The position numbers were made by a program, and so were the translations under genes. Positions 54,245-63,029 of a DNA stretch of 64,000 nucleotides are shown here, one piece after another. Within the stretch, counting starts at the first letter, position 1; each line of letters opens with the position of its first letter. The notes under the pieces are model-generated. The model saw only the letters and a list, made by a program, of their open reading frames with translations, was not told where the DNA came from and made no database searches. This stretch comes from Paenibacillus wulumuqiensis (GTDB lineage Bacteria; Bacillota; Bacilli; Paenibacillales; Paenibacillaceae): the NCBI RefSeq assembly GCF_000971965.1, contig NZ_LAQP01000001.1, forward strand, positions 849,973 to 913,972. The letters run 5' to 3'.

Positions 54245-54958
54245 TTAACGGGTGCGGCGAATCCAGAATGTGAAAATATCACTGCGTACATAATCCAGCG
54301 AATACAGTACCCGCCGGTTCATCTCATCATAATGAATTTGCTTGAGCAGCAGTACATTGGATTCGGGTCCGGTCAGCAGCTTTTGGCAGTGAACATCAGT
54401 CGGTGATGGAACGATAATCTGTGAATCGGCTCCCACGATATGTATACCGGCATGCTGTTCCAGATGCTGGAACAGTGAACCGGAGAATCCTTCCGCTTCC
54501 AGTGTCTTGCCGGCAATCGATACCGGAATATAGTTAATGGAGTGAGCTACCGGCTCCAGATTGGCCATTCGGGAGCGTTCCAGCTGGATCACCGGTTCGC
54601 CTTTCTTCATTTCCAGCTGTTCGGCCGCCTCTTCGGGACAGGCGGTCTGCCGAATATATTCCAGCCGCTGCTCCTCGGTAAGTCCGGCGGAGCGGATCAT
54701 GTCTCCAATGCTGTACAGGCGGTCCAGCGAGCTGGGGATCGTCTGCAGATTGCGTGTAATGAATGTGCCGCTTCCGTGCTTGACGAATACTTTTCCTTCA
54801 TTACGAAGCCTGCGGATCGCTCCCCGGATGGTTGTACGGCATACATTGAATTGACCGGCCAGTGCAGACTCGGAGGGAAGTCTGTCTCCCGGACGAATAT
54901 GATGCTCCTGGATCCAGCGTTCAATCTGGTGTTTGATTTGTTCCTGTTTGACGGACAT
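54245..54958 (-). CDS. GntR family regulator with UTRA sensor domain
   Basis: A 237-residue HutC-type regulator. Its winged helix reads QIERWIQEHHIRPGDRLPSE, CRTTIRGAIRRLRNEGKVFV and KHGSGTFI. A UTRA ligand-binding domain follows (VIQLERSRMANLEPVAHSIN through HYDEMNRRVLYSLDYVRSDI). It lies at the 3' end of the ABC-PHP cluster in the same direction, with 54 bases after the PHP gene, so it is probably the last cistron. An inverted repeat of the type bound by this subgroup lies before the first gene. Confidence 0.9.
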   Translation of the reverse strand: MSVKQEQIKHQIERWIQEHHIRPGDRLPSESALAGQFNVCRTTIRGAIRRLRNEGKVFVKHGSGTFITRNLQTIPSSLDRLYSIGDMIRSAGLTEEQRLEYIRQTACPEEAAEQLEMKKGEPVIQLERSRMANLEPVAHSINYIPVSIAGKTLEAEGFSGSLFQHLEQHAGIHIVGADSQIIVPSPTDVHCQKLLTGPESNVLLLKQIHYDEMNRRVLYSLDYVRSDIFTFWIRRTR

Positions 54959-55012
54959 GAAGTGATGTCATCCTTTCGTGAAGTCAGCAGTATAAAGCCG
55001 AAGCAGGTGTCA

Positions 55013-56077
55013 TCATCGGAAATAGACGGGATTGGTAAAAGCCAGCAGTCCATATACTTCTGCAAAGCAGCCATACAGCTCTGCTCTCAGCCAGCGGGCA
55101 GGCGACATGACCGGAATAGCCAACTCGTGAATCTGAGCGGCTCCGGCAAAAATGTTCTGCTCGGCGAGCACTCCCTTATCACTGTAGATAACCAGACGCA
55201 GATGCTGTCCCGGCAGCTGATATTGTTCCTGCCTCCGCTGCAGATCCAGCTGAATATGCATGGTCAGATTGGTATTCGGACTGCTGTACAAAGTGGCGCC
55301 AATATCATATTCATTGGTGGTTTCATCCCCATTTATCGATACGGTCAAGGTTAAGAGCGGTCCCATCGTGATGACAGCAGCACCTTTGCGAATGGCCTGA
55401 ATCGCCAGTCTGTCGCCGGCACGCTGCACCAGCGGGTTGGCAGATTCCGCAGGTAATTCATTGTCATGCCTTTTCCATGCATTAGCCGGCGTACCGAGGT
55501 AGGTAACCGCAGCCGGAGCATCTTCCGGGTTGGTTCGATGCCAGTCACGTCCACTGGTTGCCGTGATCCGGTATCCTTCATTCAGCAGCGACGTCCACAG
55601 GTCAAAAGCCCGCTGGCTGTCTCTTTTCACAAATGGCATCAGCGTGGACCAGACTTCGATATAGTCAATCTGATTCCAATCGGACACCCGGTATTCCCAG
55701 TAGCAGCCTGTACAGACCGGGCTGCCGATCCGGTAAGGATGCGCAATGCCGACGATACCATCATTGGCATGCACTTCATCGATCCCCCTGTCGATATCCA
55801 GCTGTCCGACCGATCGCCAGTCGATATAGCGGCTGATACCGAGCGTAAGCATATGTCCATAAAAGGTTGTCCATTCCATCCCGGACAGAATGCGTACGCC
55901 CGTCTCTCGTTCCATACGTTCCCGGTCCAGCAGACCGGCCTGTGTATTGTGATCGGTTAGTGCAATACAATCCAGTCCCAGACGCCGGGCTTCCACTGCG
56001 AGCTCTTCCAGTGTCTGCTGTCCATCACTGTGCAGTGTATGGGTGTGCAGCTCGGATGCTATCCATGTCTTCTTCAT
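55013..56077 (-). CDS. PHP-domain metallohydrolase, CehA/McbA type
   Basis: A 354-residue cytoplasmic enzyme. The metal-binding PHP motifs are in order: ELHTHTLHSDGQQTLEELA (HxH), ALTDHNTQ, LSGMEWTTFYGHMLTLG, GIVGIAHPYRIGS and TATSGRDWHRTN. Residues from about 245 onward form a β-rich C-terminal domain. CehA/McbA-type members hydrolyse carbamate or phosphoester-like bonds. Substrate unknown. The ATG overlaps the previous stop codon as ATGA, with GGAGGACAG before it, so the two genes are translationally coupled. The associated importer suggests it degrades an imported compound. Confidence 0.85.
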   Translation of the reverse strand: MKKTWIASELHTHTLHSDGQQTLEELAVEARRLGLDCIALTDHNTQAGLLDRERMERETGVRILSGMEWTTFYGHMLTLGISRYIDWRSVGQLDIDRGIDEVHANDGIVGIAHPYRIGSPVCTGCYWEYRVSDWNQIDYIEVWSTLMPFVKRDSQRAFDLWTSLLNEGYRITATSGRDWHRTNPEDAPAAVTYLGTPANAWKRHDNELPAESANPLVQRAGDRLAIQAIRKGAAVITMGPLLTLTVSINGDETTNEYDIGATLYSSPNTNLTMHIQLDLQRRQEQYQLPGQHLRLVIYSDKGVLAEQNIFAGAAQIHELAIPVMSPARWLRAELYGCFAEVYGLLAFTNPVYFR

Positions 56078-56529
56078 TCCTGTCCTCCATCCCATACCTC
56101 CAACTCGTAATTGCAATGTTCTGTGACTACAGCGTGCAGACTGATCGTTATTTTCCATAGTCCTGCTTCATTAACACCAGGCCAGAAGCCCGGCGAAGCA
56201 CTGGCTGCGGACAGATAATGGGTCTGCTGAGGGTCCTGACGGTGAGCCTGTCCCCGGTGGATCCGTGGATCGTCGATGGAGAGGGTCAGCAGATTCTGCA
56301 GCGGGGCATATTTCTCCCAGTCTTTTTCCTGCTGGCTCTCATATCCATAGCGTCTCATCGCTTCTTCAATAAGCTTTTTGGACGTTTCCATATCGTCCAG
56401 CTTTTTTGGATCATAGCGGAATTCAATCCGCAGGGTATCTACCGGCTGATCCAGCTGAAAGGCATATGTAATATGACTTTGCGCAGCAGAAGAATCTACA
56501 CTTCCGGCCGCATAATATAGTCGGTTCAT
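56074..56529 (-). CDS. Unrecognised 151-residue protein coupled to the PHP hydrolase
   Basis: I do not recognise this protein. It is soluble, has no signal peptide, and alternates short β-like strands (ITYAFQLDQPVDTLRIEFRY, LLTLSIDDPRIHRG, GLWKITISLHAVVTEHCNYE) with one helical stretch (LIEEAMRRYGYESQQEKDWE). The N-terminal part resembles an accessory β-sandwich seen in some PHP-associated proteins. Both ends overlap neighbours by 4 bases (ATGA), so expression is tied to the 528-aa protein and the hydrolase. It may be a subunit or substrate-presenting domain. Confidence 0.7.
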   Translation of the reverse strand: MNRLYYAAGSVDSSAAQSHITYAFQLDQPVDTLRIEFRYDPKKLDDMETSKKLIEEAMRRYGYESQQEKDWEKYAPLQNLLTLSIDDPRIHRGQAHRQDPQQTHYLSAASASPGFWPGVNEAGLWKITISLHAVVTEHCNYELEVWDGGQE

Positions 56530-58112
56530 AGATGGATATTCTCCTTTGACCCACCCGGCACGTCGCCCTGCTGTGCAATATCCCGTGGGGATGGCTGATG
56601 CAGTTCATTCTCTGCACAGGTCCATAATAATCCTGATGGTGAATTCGTACTCAATTCGATACGTGCAGTGGAACGGATACCCTCCTGCGGCAGATACTGA
56701 TCGTTCAGCATATACGCATAGACTCCCTCCACGACGATTCGATCCAGTCCTCCCGGCAGCAGGACGGCCCGGATCGCTGCGATATGTTCCAGCTGTACCT
56801 GTTCCCCCAGCTTGATCGTAGTGGAGAATTGATGATAAGGCCCCTGATACGCTGCACGAAAATCACCAATACGCATATCTCCATAACTGGAAGAGAGCCA
56901 TTCCTCCTCACCGTGCAGACGCACCTGATAATCGATACAGGTCTGCTGCAGCTGCATCGACTTTTCCATGGATGATCTATGCACCCTTTCATCCAATTGG
57001 TTCGGTTCGGCATTCGTGCTGTGTTCCACTGCATACTTGGTACTGCTTATAAACAGATAACCCCGCTGATCCGCCAGCTGCCAGGAATCCGTCCGTGCCG
57101 GCTGTTCCAGCGTGTACTGCCGGTTCATCTCCCAGTTGCTGACCTGATGGGTAAATGGATAAACCAGCATCACCTGTTCCCTCGGCTCCGATTCCGGGTC
57201 CCAGCGATACAGCGGCGGCAGCATATAACAGTAATCCGATACCGGCGTATCGGTAAAATTGCCATTGGCTGTCGCTGCCTGCAGTACCGGATGGCCTCCA
57301 CAGCCATATTCTCCCTTGAATTCCGTTTCGATATGATGAGGTCCCTGGTAACTGTGGCGCAGCAGATTCCCTTCCGGGTCCAATTCCACTCGGTACATCC
57401 ACTCGATATCGGTGGTCCGTCCCCATTTGCTCATCAGCAGGCCGGATGGTGTGCCTTCATCTTCATGGCTGAATACCATATGATATTCAATAATCGTCCG
57501 GTCTGCCTCTTCCTTCATCCAGTACATCAATACAAGCGGCGTATCGGTAAATGTGCTCTCATACGGGTGCTGCAGTTGGCGTCCATAGACGACCGGAGTG
57601 TAACGATAGACAGGCATCCGCGGATCGACTCCGCCGATAGCAATATGCTGTATCGTAATATCTCCTGCCAGCGGGCGGGACAGTTCCAGTGCATAATGCA
57701 GTGTGACTTCATACGTGCCTGCTTCCAGCTGTCCGAGCAGGCGCTGGTACATAAACGCTCGATCTCCATAAAACAGGATCAGATCCTGGTTATATTCTCC
57801 ATTCACATATATGCGAAGTGCAGTAGATTCGCGGTTCTCCCGCTGCCAGTGGCTGTCACTGACCGCCGTAAGATTCAGTACCACATCACGGCTCTCGGTG
57901 AGATCAAAGTGAAAAGTCAGCGATTGGGCGGAATTAACGATCTGCTCTGCAGTGGAATGCCTCGTTTCCTGCATGTCGTTATTCTCCGTTGAAAAAAGCT
58001 GTACCTCAATATCATGCGGCCAATGAATGATTACAGGCTGCACAGCGGCAGGGAAGGCTGCCTGCTCTTCGGTTTCTTGCATGTTCTGCTCGCTGTTATT
58101 GGTGTTCGGCAT
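56526..58112 (-). CDS. Unrecognised 528-residue β-rich protein in the ABC-PHP cluster
   Basis: A large protein without a recognised domain, signal peptide or membrane segment. After a polar N-terminus, residues 60-160 look like a carbohydrate-binding-type β-sandwich (QSLTFHFDLTESRDVVLNLT, ALRIYVNGEYNQDLILFYGD). Residues 170-330 hold charged strands and aromatic patches (MYWMKEEADRTIIEYHMVFS, HEDEGTPSGLLMSKWGRTTD, GEYGCGGHPVLQ). The final third is again β-rich. It may bind or process the imported compound in the cytoplasm. The ATG at 58112 follows GGGAG by 9 bases. It is coupled to the 151-aa gene by an ATGA overlap. Confidence 0.7.
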   Translation of the reverse strand: MPNTNNSEQNMQETEEQAAFPAAVQPVIIHWPHDIEVQLFSTENNDMQETRHSTAEQIVNSAQSLTFHFDLTESRDVVLNLTAVSDSHWQRENRESTALRIYVNGEYNQDLILFYGDRAFMYQRLLGQLEAGTYEVTLHYALELSRPLAGDITIQHIAIGGVDPRMPVYRYTPVVYGRQLQHPYESTFTDTPLVLMYWMKEEADRTIIEYHMVFSHEDEGTPSGLLMSKWGRTTDIEWMYRVELDPEGNLLRHSYQGPHHIETEFKGEYGCGGHPVLQAATANGNFTDTPVSDYCYMLPPLYRWDPESEPREQVMLVYPFTHQVSNWEMNRQYTLEQPARTDSWQLADQRGYLFISSTKYAVEHSTNAEPNQLDERVHRSSMEKSMQLQQTCIDYQVRLHGEEEWLSSSYGDMRIGDFRAAYQGPYHQFSTTIKLGEQVQLEHIAAIRAVLLPGGLDRIVVEGVYAYMLNDQYLPQEGIRSTARIELSTNSPSGLLWTCAENELHQPSPRDIAQQGDVPGGSKENIHL

Positions 58113-58275
58113 ATGCACACTCTCCCTGTTTCACTCTAAAAGCGTAATGTATATTCGTATACTTGGTCTGTTTTATATTCGGATAGCCGGTCCTAATATC
58201 AAATATTCGTTATGCTCCAGCATACGATATCGGCTGTGTAACAGCAGCTTGCCATCACCGGATGCATGTATCTGC

Positions 58276-59115
58276 TTAGACGTCAGCATCCTTGCCCATC
58301 GTACGAATATAAAAGTAGCCCATCACCGAGCAGAGCAGGAACATAAATACAGCCATCGCACTGGACGTATGGGTCTCCTGGTAATTGGAAAACACCTGCT
58401 GCATCGCTACGCCCAGCACCTGCGGTGAATTGGCTCCTATCAGGAACGGAGCGGTAAAGCTGCCGATAATCCCCATGAAAATAAACGTGATCGCCACCCA
58501 CATCGTCTTGTAGGACAGTGGCAGAATAAACCGGAAAAACAGCTGCCATATATTGGCCCCAGCATCCCGTGCACTCTCAATCACAGAATTCGGCACTGCC
58601 GCCAGCGCAGAACTGAGCAGCATCGTCGCAAACGGAATATTAAACCACAGATTAGCCAGCACCAGTCCGTTATAGTCATAGATAATTTTCGGAAAGGAAT
58701 CGATCCCCAGGAGCAGCAGCAGACGGACCATCCAGCCATGATTACCGTACAGCGTAATCAGTCCGTACGTAGCGATCACACCGGGAACAAACATCGGAAC
58801 AAAATACAACCGGTTGATCCAGCGTGCCATCCAGCTGGTGCTGAATCGCAGATAGACCGCCATGGAATAGCTGATCAGCAGCGATAACAGTGTCGAGACA
58901 ATCGTGACATTGAGCGTATACGTAATATTTTTGCGCATCGCCGGATCCGTGAACAAACGGATATAATTACCGAGGCCGAACTCTCCACTGTTCTGGTCAA
59001 TCAGGCTTTCCCGTACGGCATACAGAATAGGCAGAATCACGACAACGAACAGAATTAAAAAGGAGGGGATAACCAGGGCAAGCCCCAGCATCCCTCTTTT
59101 GCCAGATGTACTCAT
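58276..59115 (-). CDS. ABC transporter permease
   Basis: A 279-residue permease with six hydrophobic segments and the ATPase-contact EAA-type loop ESARDAGANIWQLFFRFILP. It belongs to the group serving iron, putrescine or 2-aminoethylphosphonate-type binding proteins. It starts 3 bases after the stop codon of the binding-protein gene and has only a weak ribosome binding site, so coupled translation is likely. A 163-base gap separates it from the 528-aa gene downstream. Confidence 0.9.
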   Translation of the reverse strand: MSTSGKRGMLGLALVIPSFLILFVVVILPILYAVRESLIDQNSGEFGLGNYIRLFTDPAMRKNITYTLNVTIVSTLLSLLISYSMAVYLRFSTSWMARWINRLYFVPMFVPGVIATYGLITLYGNHGWMVRLLLLLGIDSFPKIIYDYNGLVLANLWFNIPFATMLLSSALAAVPNSVIESARDAGANIWQLFFRFILPLSYKTMWVAITFIFMGIIGSFTAPFLIGANSPQVLGVAMQQVFSNYQETHTSSAMAVFMFLLCSVMGYFYIRTMGKDADV

Positions 59116-59118
59116 CCG

Positions 59119-60273
59119 TTACTGTCCAGCCACTTCGCTCTGCCAGCGTTTGTAGATTTCCTGCTGCAGATCGCCGCTGTTGAACTGACGGTAGCCCGCG
59201 GACACACTTGCAAATTGGTCCTGCAGTTCCTTCGGCATCAGATCCCATTTGATGCCCGGATAGCCGTACATTTTATTAACGACAATCGTCTGGGCTTCTG
59301 GTGTCAGTACATAATCCAGCAGCTTCTGGGCTGCTTCTTTTTTGCTGGACAGCTCAGGCATCATCAAATAGGATGGTCCACCGGTAAAGGCCGGGTCAAT
59401 CTGCGTCAGCTTGATTGTATTCGGCAGCAGCTGTTTGTTGATTTGCTCCAGCGCCATATCGGACCAGGCCGGAATCATATCGACTTCACCATTGGCCAGC
59501 AGATCGAGAGTGCCCTGATTCTTCTTCGGATAGACGCCTTGTTGATACATGGAAGGACCGAGTTCCTTGAGCAGATTGAAGCCCTGACCCCATTTCTGGG
59601 CGATCGCCGGATCGCTGCTGTTCATATCTTCCGGTGGCAGGAAGTTATAGATCGCTGTATTGACAAAGGAACTGCCCGCGCCGCCAGTTGATGGATCATT
59701 ATAGGCAAATCGGCCGGGATGCTGGCGAATCCAGTCATACAGCTCGTCTGCCGTCTTCGGCGGATTGGTCACTGTCGCACTGTTATACGCCAGTACAACG
59801 GAAGAAGCACGATAAGGTACAGCCAGGTCTTTGGCTTGTTCAAGAGCTTTGGCATCTACATTTTTGAGATTGGTGATTTGGCTGCTGTCCAGCTTGGCCC
59901 AGATACCCTCGCTGCTGCCTTTGCTGATATCGTCCAGGCTTCCTTCATATAGATCCACATCGACATTGGTCTGGCCGCTCTTCTTGGCGGCGAGCAGGCG
60001 ATCCAGCGCCGATTGACCCCCGGTTCCGGATGGAAGATAGACCAGCTTCACCTTGATATCCGGGTTCTTTTGCTCAAAGCTGTCGATCAGTGACTCCCAC
60101 AGTTCCTTGACGTTCAGGGAGCCGCTTGTATAAAGGGAAATCTCTGTCGTACCCGATCCGCCGTCTCCACTCGCGCTTGCCGATTCCGAACCCGACTTGC
60201 CACTGCATCCTGCCAGCAGGGCGATACATAACACGCTCAAAAGCAGTACATTCCATTTCATTTTCTTCAACAC
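59119..60273 (-). CDS. ABC transporter substrate-binding lipoprotein
   Basis: A 384-residue lipoprotein with signal NVLLLSVLCIALLAGC (lipobox LAGC, Cys at residue 23) and a Ser/Gly linker. The mature part (ISLYTSGSLNVKELWESLID, SFEQKNPDIKVKLVYLPSGT, VPYRASSVVLAYNS, LANGEVDMIPAWSDMALEQI, SYLMMPELSSKKEAAQKLLD) is of the FbpA/PotD/PhnS-like class-II group that binds small charged ligands. The GTG start follows GGGAGGCAAATCC. Its ligand should be the substrate of the cytoplasmic PHP enzyme. Confidence 0.9.
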   Translation of the reverse strand: MLKKMKWNVLLLSVLCIALLAGCSGKSGSESASASGDGGSGTTEISLYTSGSLNVKELWESLIDSFEQKNPDIKVKLVYLPSGTGGQSALDRLLAAKKSGQTNVDVDLYEGSLDDISKGSSEGIWAKLDSSQITNLKNVDAKALEQAKDLAVPYRASSVVLAYNSATVTNPPKTADELYDWIRQHPGRFAYNDPSTGGAGSSFVNTAIYNFLPPEDMNSSDPAIAQKWGQGFNLLKELGPSMYQQGVYPKKNQGTLDLLANGEVDMIPAWSDMALEQINKQLLPNTIKLTQIDPAFTGGPSYLMMPELSSKKEAAQKLLDYVLTPEAQTIVVNKMYGYPGIKWDLMPKELQDQFASVSAGYRQFNSGDLQQEIYKRWQSEVAGQ

Positions 60274-60369
60274 GGATTTGCCTCCCGATAATACAGCAGC
60301 GGTATGCGCTGTCTGTGATTTGATGATGGATTTGGTATCACTCGTTCTGAAATAGGACCAGTTAACGTA

Positions 60370-61467
60370 TTATGATGAGACCTCACTGAATGCCGTGAAT
60401 TTATGAAATCCGACCTTTACCGCCTGCCCGCTGTGCAGCTCGGCCGCCTGTTCACGGGGAACGAACATTTTGAGATGTTCCTGCTCACAATGGATAGATA
60501 CTTCCGCATAATGACCAAGTACCATCACCTGACGGATCGTACCTTCCAGACTATCCGGCTCCCCGGTCAGATACAGATCTTCCGGGCGGACAGCCAGCGT
60601 GCAGGCTCCAGCTGGAATAGATGTGCTGCCGTCCTGCTGTACTACCTTTGAACCGACAGCAATATGCTGTCCATCGCTGATGCTCCGCATCAGGTTAATC
60701 CGGCCGATGAAGCTCGCTACAAACAGGGAACCCGGACGGTCATAAATATCCTGCGGTGTTGACAGCTGTTCGATTTTACCAGCATGCATCACGACAATCC
60801 GGTCCGAGATGGACAATGCCTCCTCCTGATCATGGGTAACGAACACCATCGTCATGCCGGTCTTGGTCTGAATCTCGCGCAGTTCCTCCCGCATCTCCAT
60901 GCGCAGCTTGGCATCCAGTGCGGAGAACGGCTCATCCAGCAGCAGTACATCCGGCTGCAGCAGCAGCGCTCTCGCCAGCGCTACCCGCTGCTGCTGCCCA
61001 CCGGACAGCTCGCCCGGATACTTGCGCGCTGCACCGCTGAGCTGGACCAATTCCAGCGCTTCAGTGACCGAGCGTTCGATCTCGACTTTTTTGCGCTTGC
61101 GGATTTTAAGACCGAAGGCCAGATTATCCTGCACTGTCATATGCGGCCATAGATTATAGCTTTGAAATACCATCGCCGTAGGCCGCTTTTCCGGCGGAAG
61201 GTTGAGCACACTGCGTCCGCGGATCAGAATATCACCGCTGTCCGGCTCCAGAAATCCTCCTATCGAGCGCAGTACCGTCGTCTTGCCGCAGCCTGACGGA
61301 CCGAGCAGTGTGACCATCTCTCCCGGCTGTACATCCAGCGAGATATCAGTGACACCATCGCCGGTTTTGAAAATTTTGCTCAGGTTACGGATCGATAGCT
61401 GTGCTTCTGTGTCCCCTTGTTCTGCTGTACCGACTTGCGTCTGCATCTTCCTCTGTGCCTGTACCAT
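60370..61467 (-). CDS. ABC transporter ATP-binding protein
   Basis: A 365-residue ATPase. Walker A GPSGCGKTT, Q-loop FQSYNLWPHMTV, signature LSGGQQQRVALARALLLQP, Walker B VLLLDEPFSALD and the switch His in VTHDQEEA are all intact. A TOBE-type C-terminus follows (LAVRPEDLYLTGEP onward). It resembles PotA/FbpC/PhnT-type ATPases. GGGAGGGTGAG precedes the ATG. Unlike the sugar operon near 40000, this importer has its own ATPase. Confidence 0.93.
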   Translation of the reverse strand: MVQAQRKMQTQVGTAEQGDTEAQLSIRNLSKIFKTGDGVTDISLDVQPGEMVTLLGPSGCGKTTVLRSIGGFLEPDSGDILIRGRSVLNLPPEKRPTAMVFQSYNLWPHMTVQDNLAFGLKIRKRKKVEIERSVTEALELVQLSGAARKYPGELSGGQQQRVALARALLLQPDVLLLDEPFSALDAKLRMEMREELREIQTKTGMTMVFVTHDQEEALSISDRIVVMHAGKIEQLSTPQDIYDRPGSLFVASFIGRINLMRSISDGQHIAVGSKVVQQDGSTSIPAGACTLAVRPEDLYLTGEPDSLEGTIRQVMVLGHYAEVSIHCEQEHLKMFVPREQAAELHSGQAVKVGFHKFTAFSEVSS

Positions 61468-61575
61468 TGTGCTTTCTCACCCTCCCATATGCTCAAAGGA
61501 CGATTCGTCCTGTATTTTAACTTTGCCTCTGTCTAACCGTCTCACCAGATAGTCGGAACAGCTGAGATCTGCCTA

Positions 61576-62400
61576 TTATTTGACCTGGAATCCGCCAGCC
61601 AGTACATCCGCACTGACAAACCGTCGTGCCGCTACGAGCAGAATGACCGTAGGCAGGGTCAGAATGACAGAGAATACGGCTCCGGTTGTGTTGGGATAGT
61701 CGGCGATAATCGAGTACATAATAATCGGCATCGTTTTAAAATCCGGTATCCCAACCAGCAGCGTCCCCTGTGCTTCATCCAGTGAAGACAAAAAGGTAAA
61801 GATCGAAGCGACCATAATACCCGGAAAGGCCATGGGCAGCGTGATTTTCCAGAATACGCGCAGCGGTCCCGCTCCTGCATCCCGCGCCGATTCTTCCTGC
61901 GCCCGGTGTACACTCCGGAAGGCAGAGGAAGGAATCCAGGTCATGAACATCAGCGTATTGACCATATGGATCAGTACAATGCCGAGAAACGTATTCATCA
62001 GCCCAAATTTGTAAAACAATACCGCGATCGACACATACAATCCCATCTTGGGAAAGGCATGGGTCAGCAAAAAGGAAAATAAAAACCAGCGGCTGAGCGG
62101 AAAAGCAATCCGGGCAAACGCATAGGCTGCCGGAATGCAGACGATGATCGAGCATACCGTCACCACTGTCGCAATCAGAAAGGACAGCGAAATCGACTCC
62201 AGCACATCATCCTGGGACAGTACAAACTGCCACCATTCCAGGGACCAGCTCTGCGGCAGTGCCGCTGGATACTGCCACTTGCCCGACACTGCCAGAATCA
62301 GTAGATTCAGCAGCGGCCCGAGAAAGAAAATGACAAACACGACCAGTAATACAAATTCCACAATCCTCCGTGCACCAAGCGAACGAAAATACCAGTTCAT
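61576..62400 (-). CDS. ABC transporter permease, first gene of the cluster
   Basis: A 274-residue permease with six helices and EAA-type loop ESARDAGAGPLRVFWKITLP, partner of the permease at 58276-59115. It shows N-terminal RRIVEFVLLVVFVIFFLGPL and C-terminal VAARRFVSADVLAGGFQVK. GAGAGGAAGGAACT precedes the ATG. It is first in the eight-gene leftward cluster, behind the GntR-like operator. Confidence 0.9.
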   Translation of the reverse strand: MNWYFRSLGARRIVEFVLLVVFVIFFLGPLLNLLILAVSGKWQYPAALPQSWSLEWWQFVLSQDDVLESISLSFLIATVVTVCSIIVCIPAAYAFARIAFPLSRWFLFSFLLTHAFPKMGLYVSIAVLFYKFGLMNTFLGIVLIHMVNTLMFMTWIPSSAFRSVHRAQEESARDAGAGPLRVFWKITLPMAFPGIMVASIFTFLSSLDEAQGTLLVGIPDFKTMPIIMYSIIADYPNTTGAVFSVILTLPTVILLVAARRFVSADVLAGGFQVK

Positions 62401-62514
62401 AGTTCCTTCCTCTCCTGCGCAACATCTTTCAGCTTGTTATATGTATTTGGCATGGTAGGGTCTGTGCAACTTTACCGGGCAGATTGTATTTATCGATATG
62501 TCTTATCGGTCAAA

Positions 62515-62536
62515 GTTGTCTAGACGTCTATACCAC
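62515..62536. promoter_or_regulatory. GntR/HutC-type operator before the ABC-PHP cluster
   Basis: Two 11-base arms, GTTGTCTAGAC and GTCTATACCAC, form an inverted repeat with two mismatched pairs and share the GTNTAGAC half-site typical of GntR/UTRA regulators. A possible -35 (TTGACC on the minus strand, 62513-62508) starts 2 bases away, but a well-spaced -10 is not clear. Confidence 0.65.
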
Positions 62537-62794
62537 TTACGAGTCTGAGTATAAAGGCCGTTTATTTGCTCTACATGCTGGATTATTTATTTTTGTGTAA
62601 AGGAATTATCTGGATTTGATTTGGTTTAATGGTGGGGTGACATTCGGTTGACTTAACAGATGGCTGTTCTTTTTATGGTGGGTAGAGCAGTAAGCGTGGG
62701 AATAACTTTGGATATTGTAAATAAGCTGCTGGCTTGGTAAATGCCCGGGAATGCATCATCCGCTGCGAAAAGGGATTCGGTCACGTCCTCCGGT

Positions 62795-62842
62795 GGAGCC
62801 AGGGAATCATGGATTAGGAGTACAGGTTGATTCCCTGGCTCC
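62795..62842. repeat. Perfect 15-bp-stem hairpin upstream of the recombinase
   Basis: GGAGCCAGGGAATCA and TGATTCCCTGGCTCC flank an 18-base loop. There is no T-run. It lies about 190 bases upstream of the tyrosine recombinase start and could be a recombination or regulatory site. Confidence 0.6.
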
Positions 62843-63029
62843 AAGGTCGTTCTTTGATCGAACTACCTTTTCTCCGCTGGATCGGGTATAGTTCATCTGG
62901 TTAAAAGCTAAAATATCTTAAAGTGAATATACTGAATCTTATTATTTACAAATATTGACCGGGCTATAGATCGCTCATTTTGTTACAATGGATACCGGTT
63001 TACGAACATTATACTTTGGAGGAATTGCT

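Larger units (their letters stand above)
62401..63029. other. Promoter region of the ABC-PHP cluster and upstream region of the recombinase
   Basis: Contains the GntR-like inverted repeat (62515-62536), a long hairpin (62795-62842) and AT-rich DNA before the recombinase. A minus-strand frame at 62653-62844 covers the hairpin and has no ribosome binding site, so I do not call it. Confidence 0.5.

Noticed and set aside
62653..62844. Minus-strand 63-residue frame upstream of the recombinase
   Set aside because: It covers the perfect hairpin at 62795-62842 and has no ribosome binding site.
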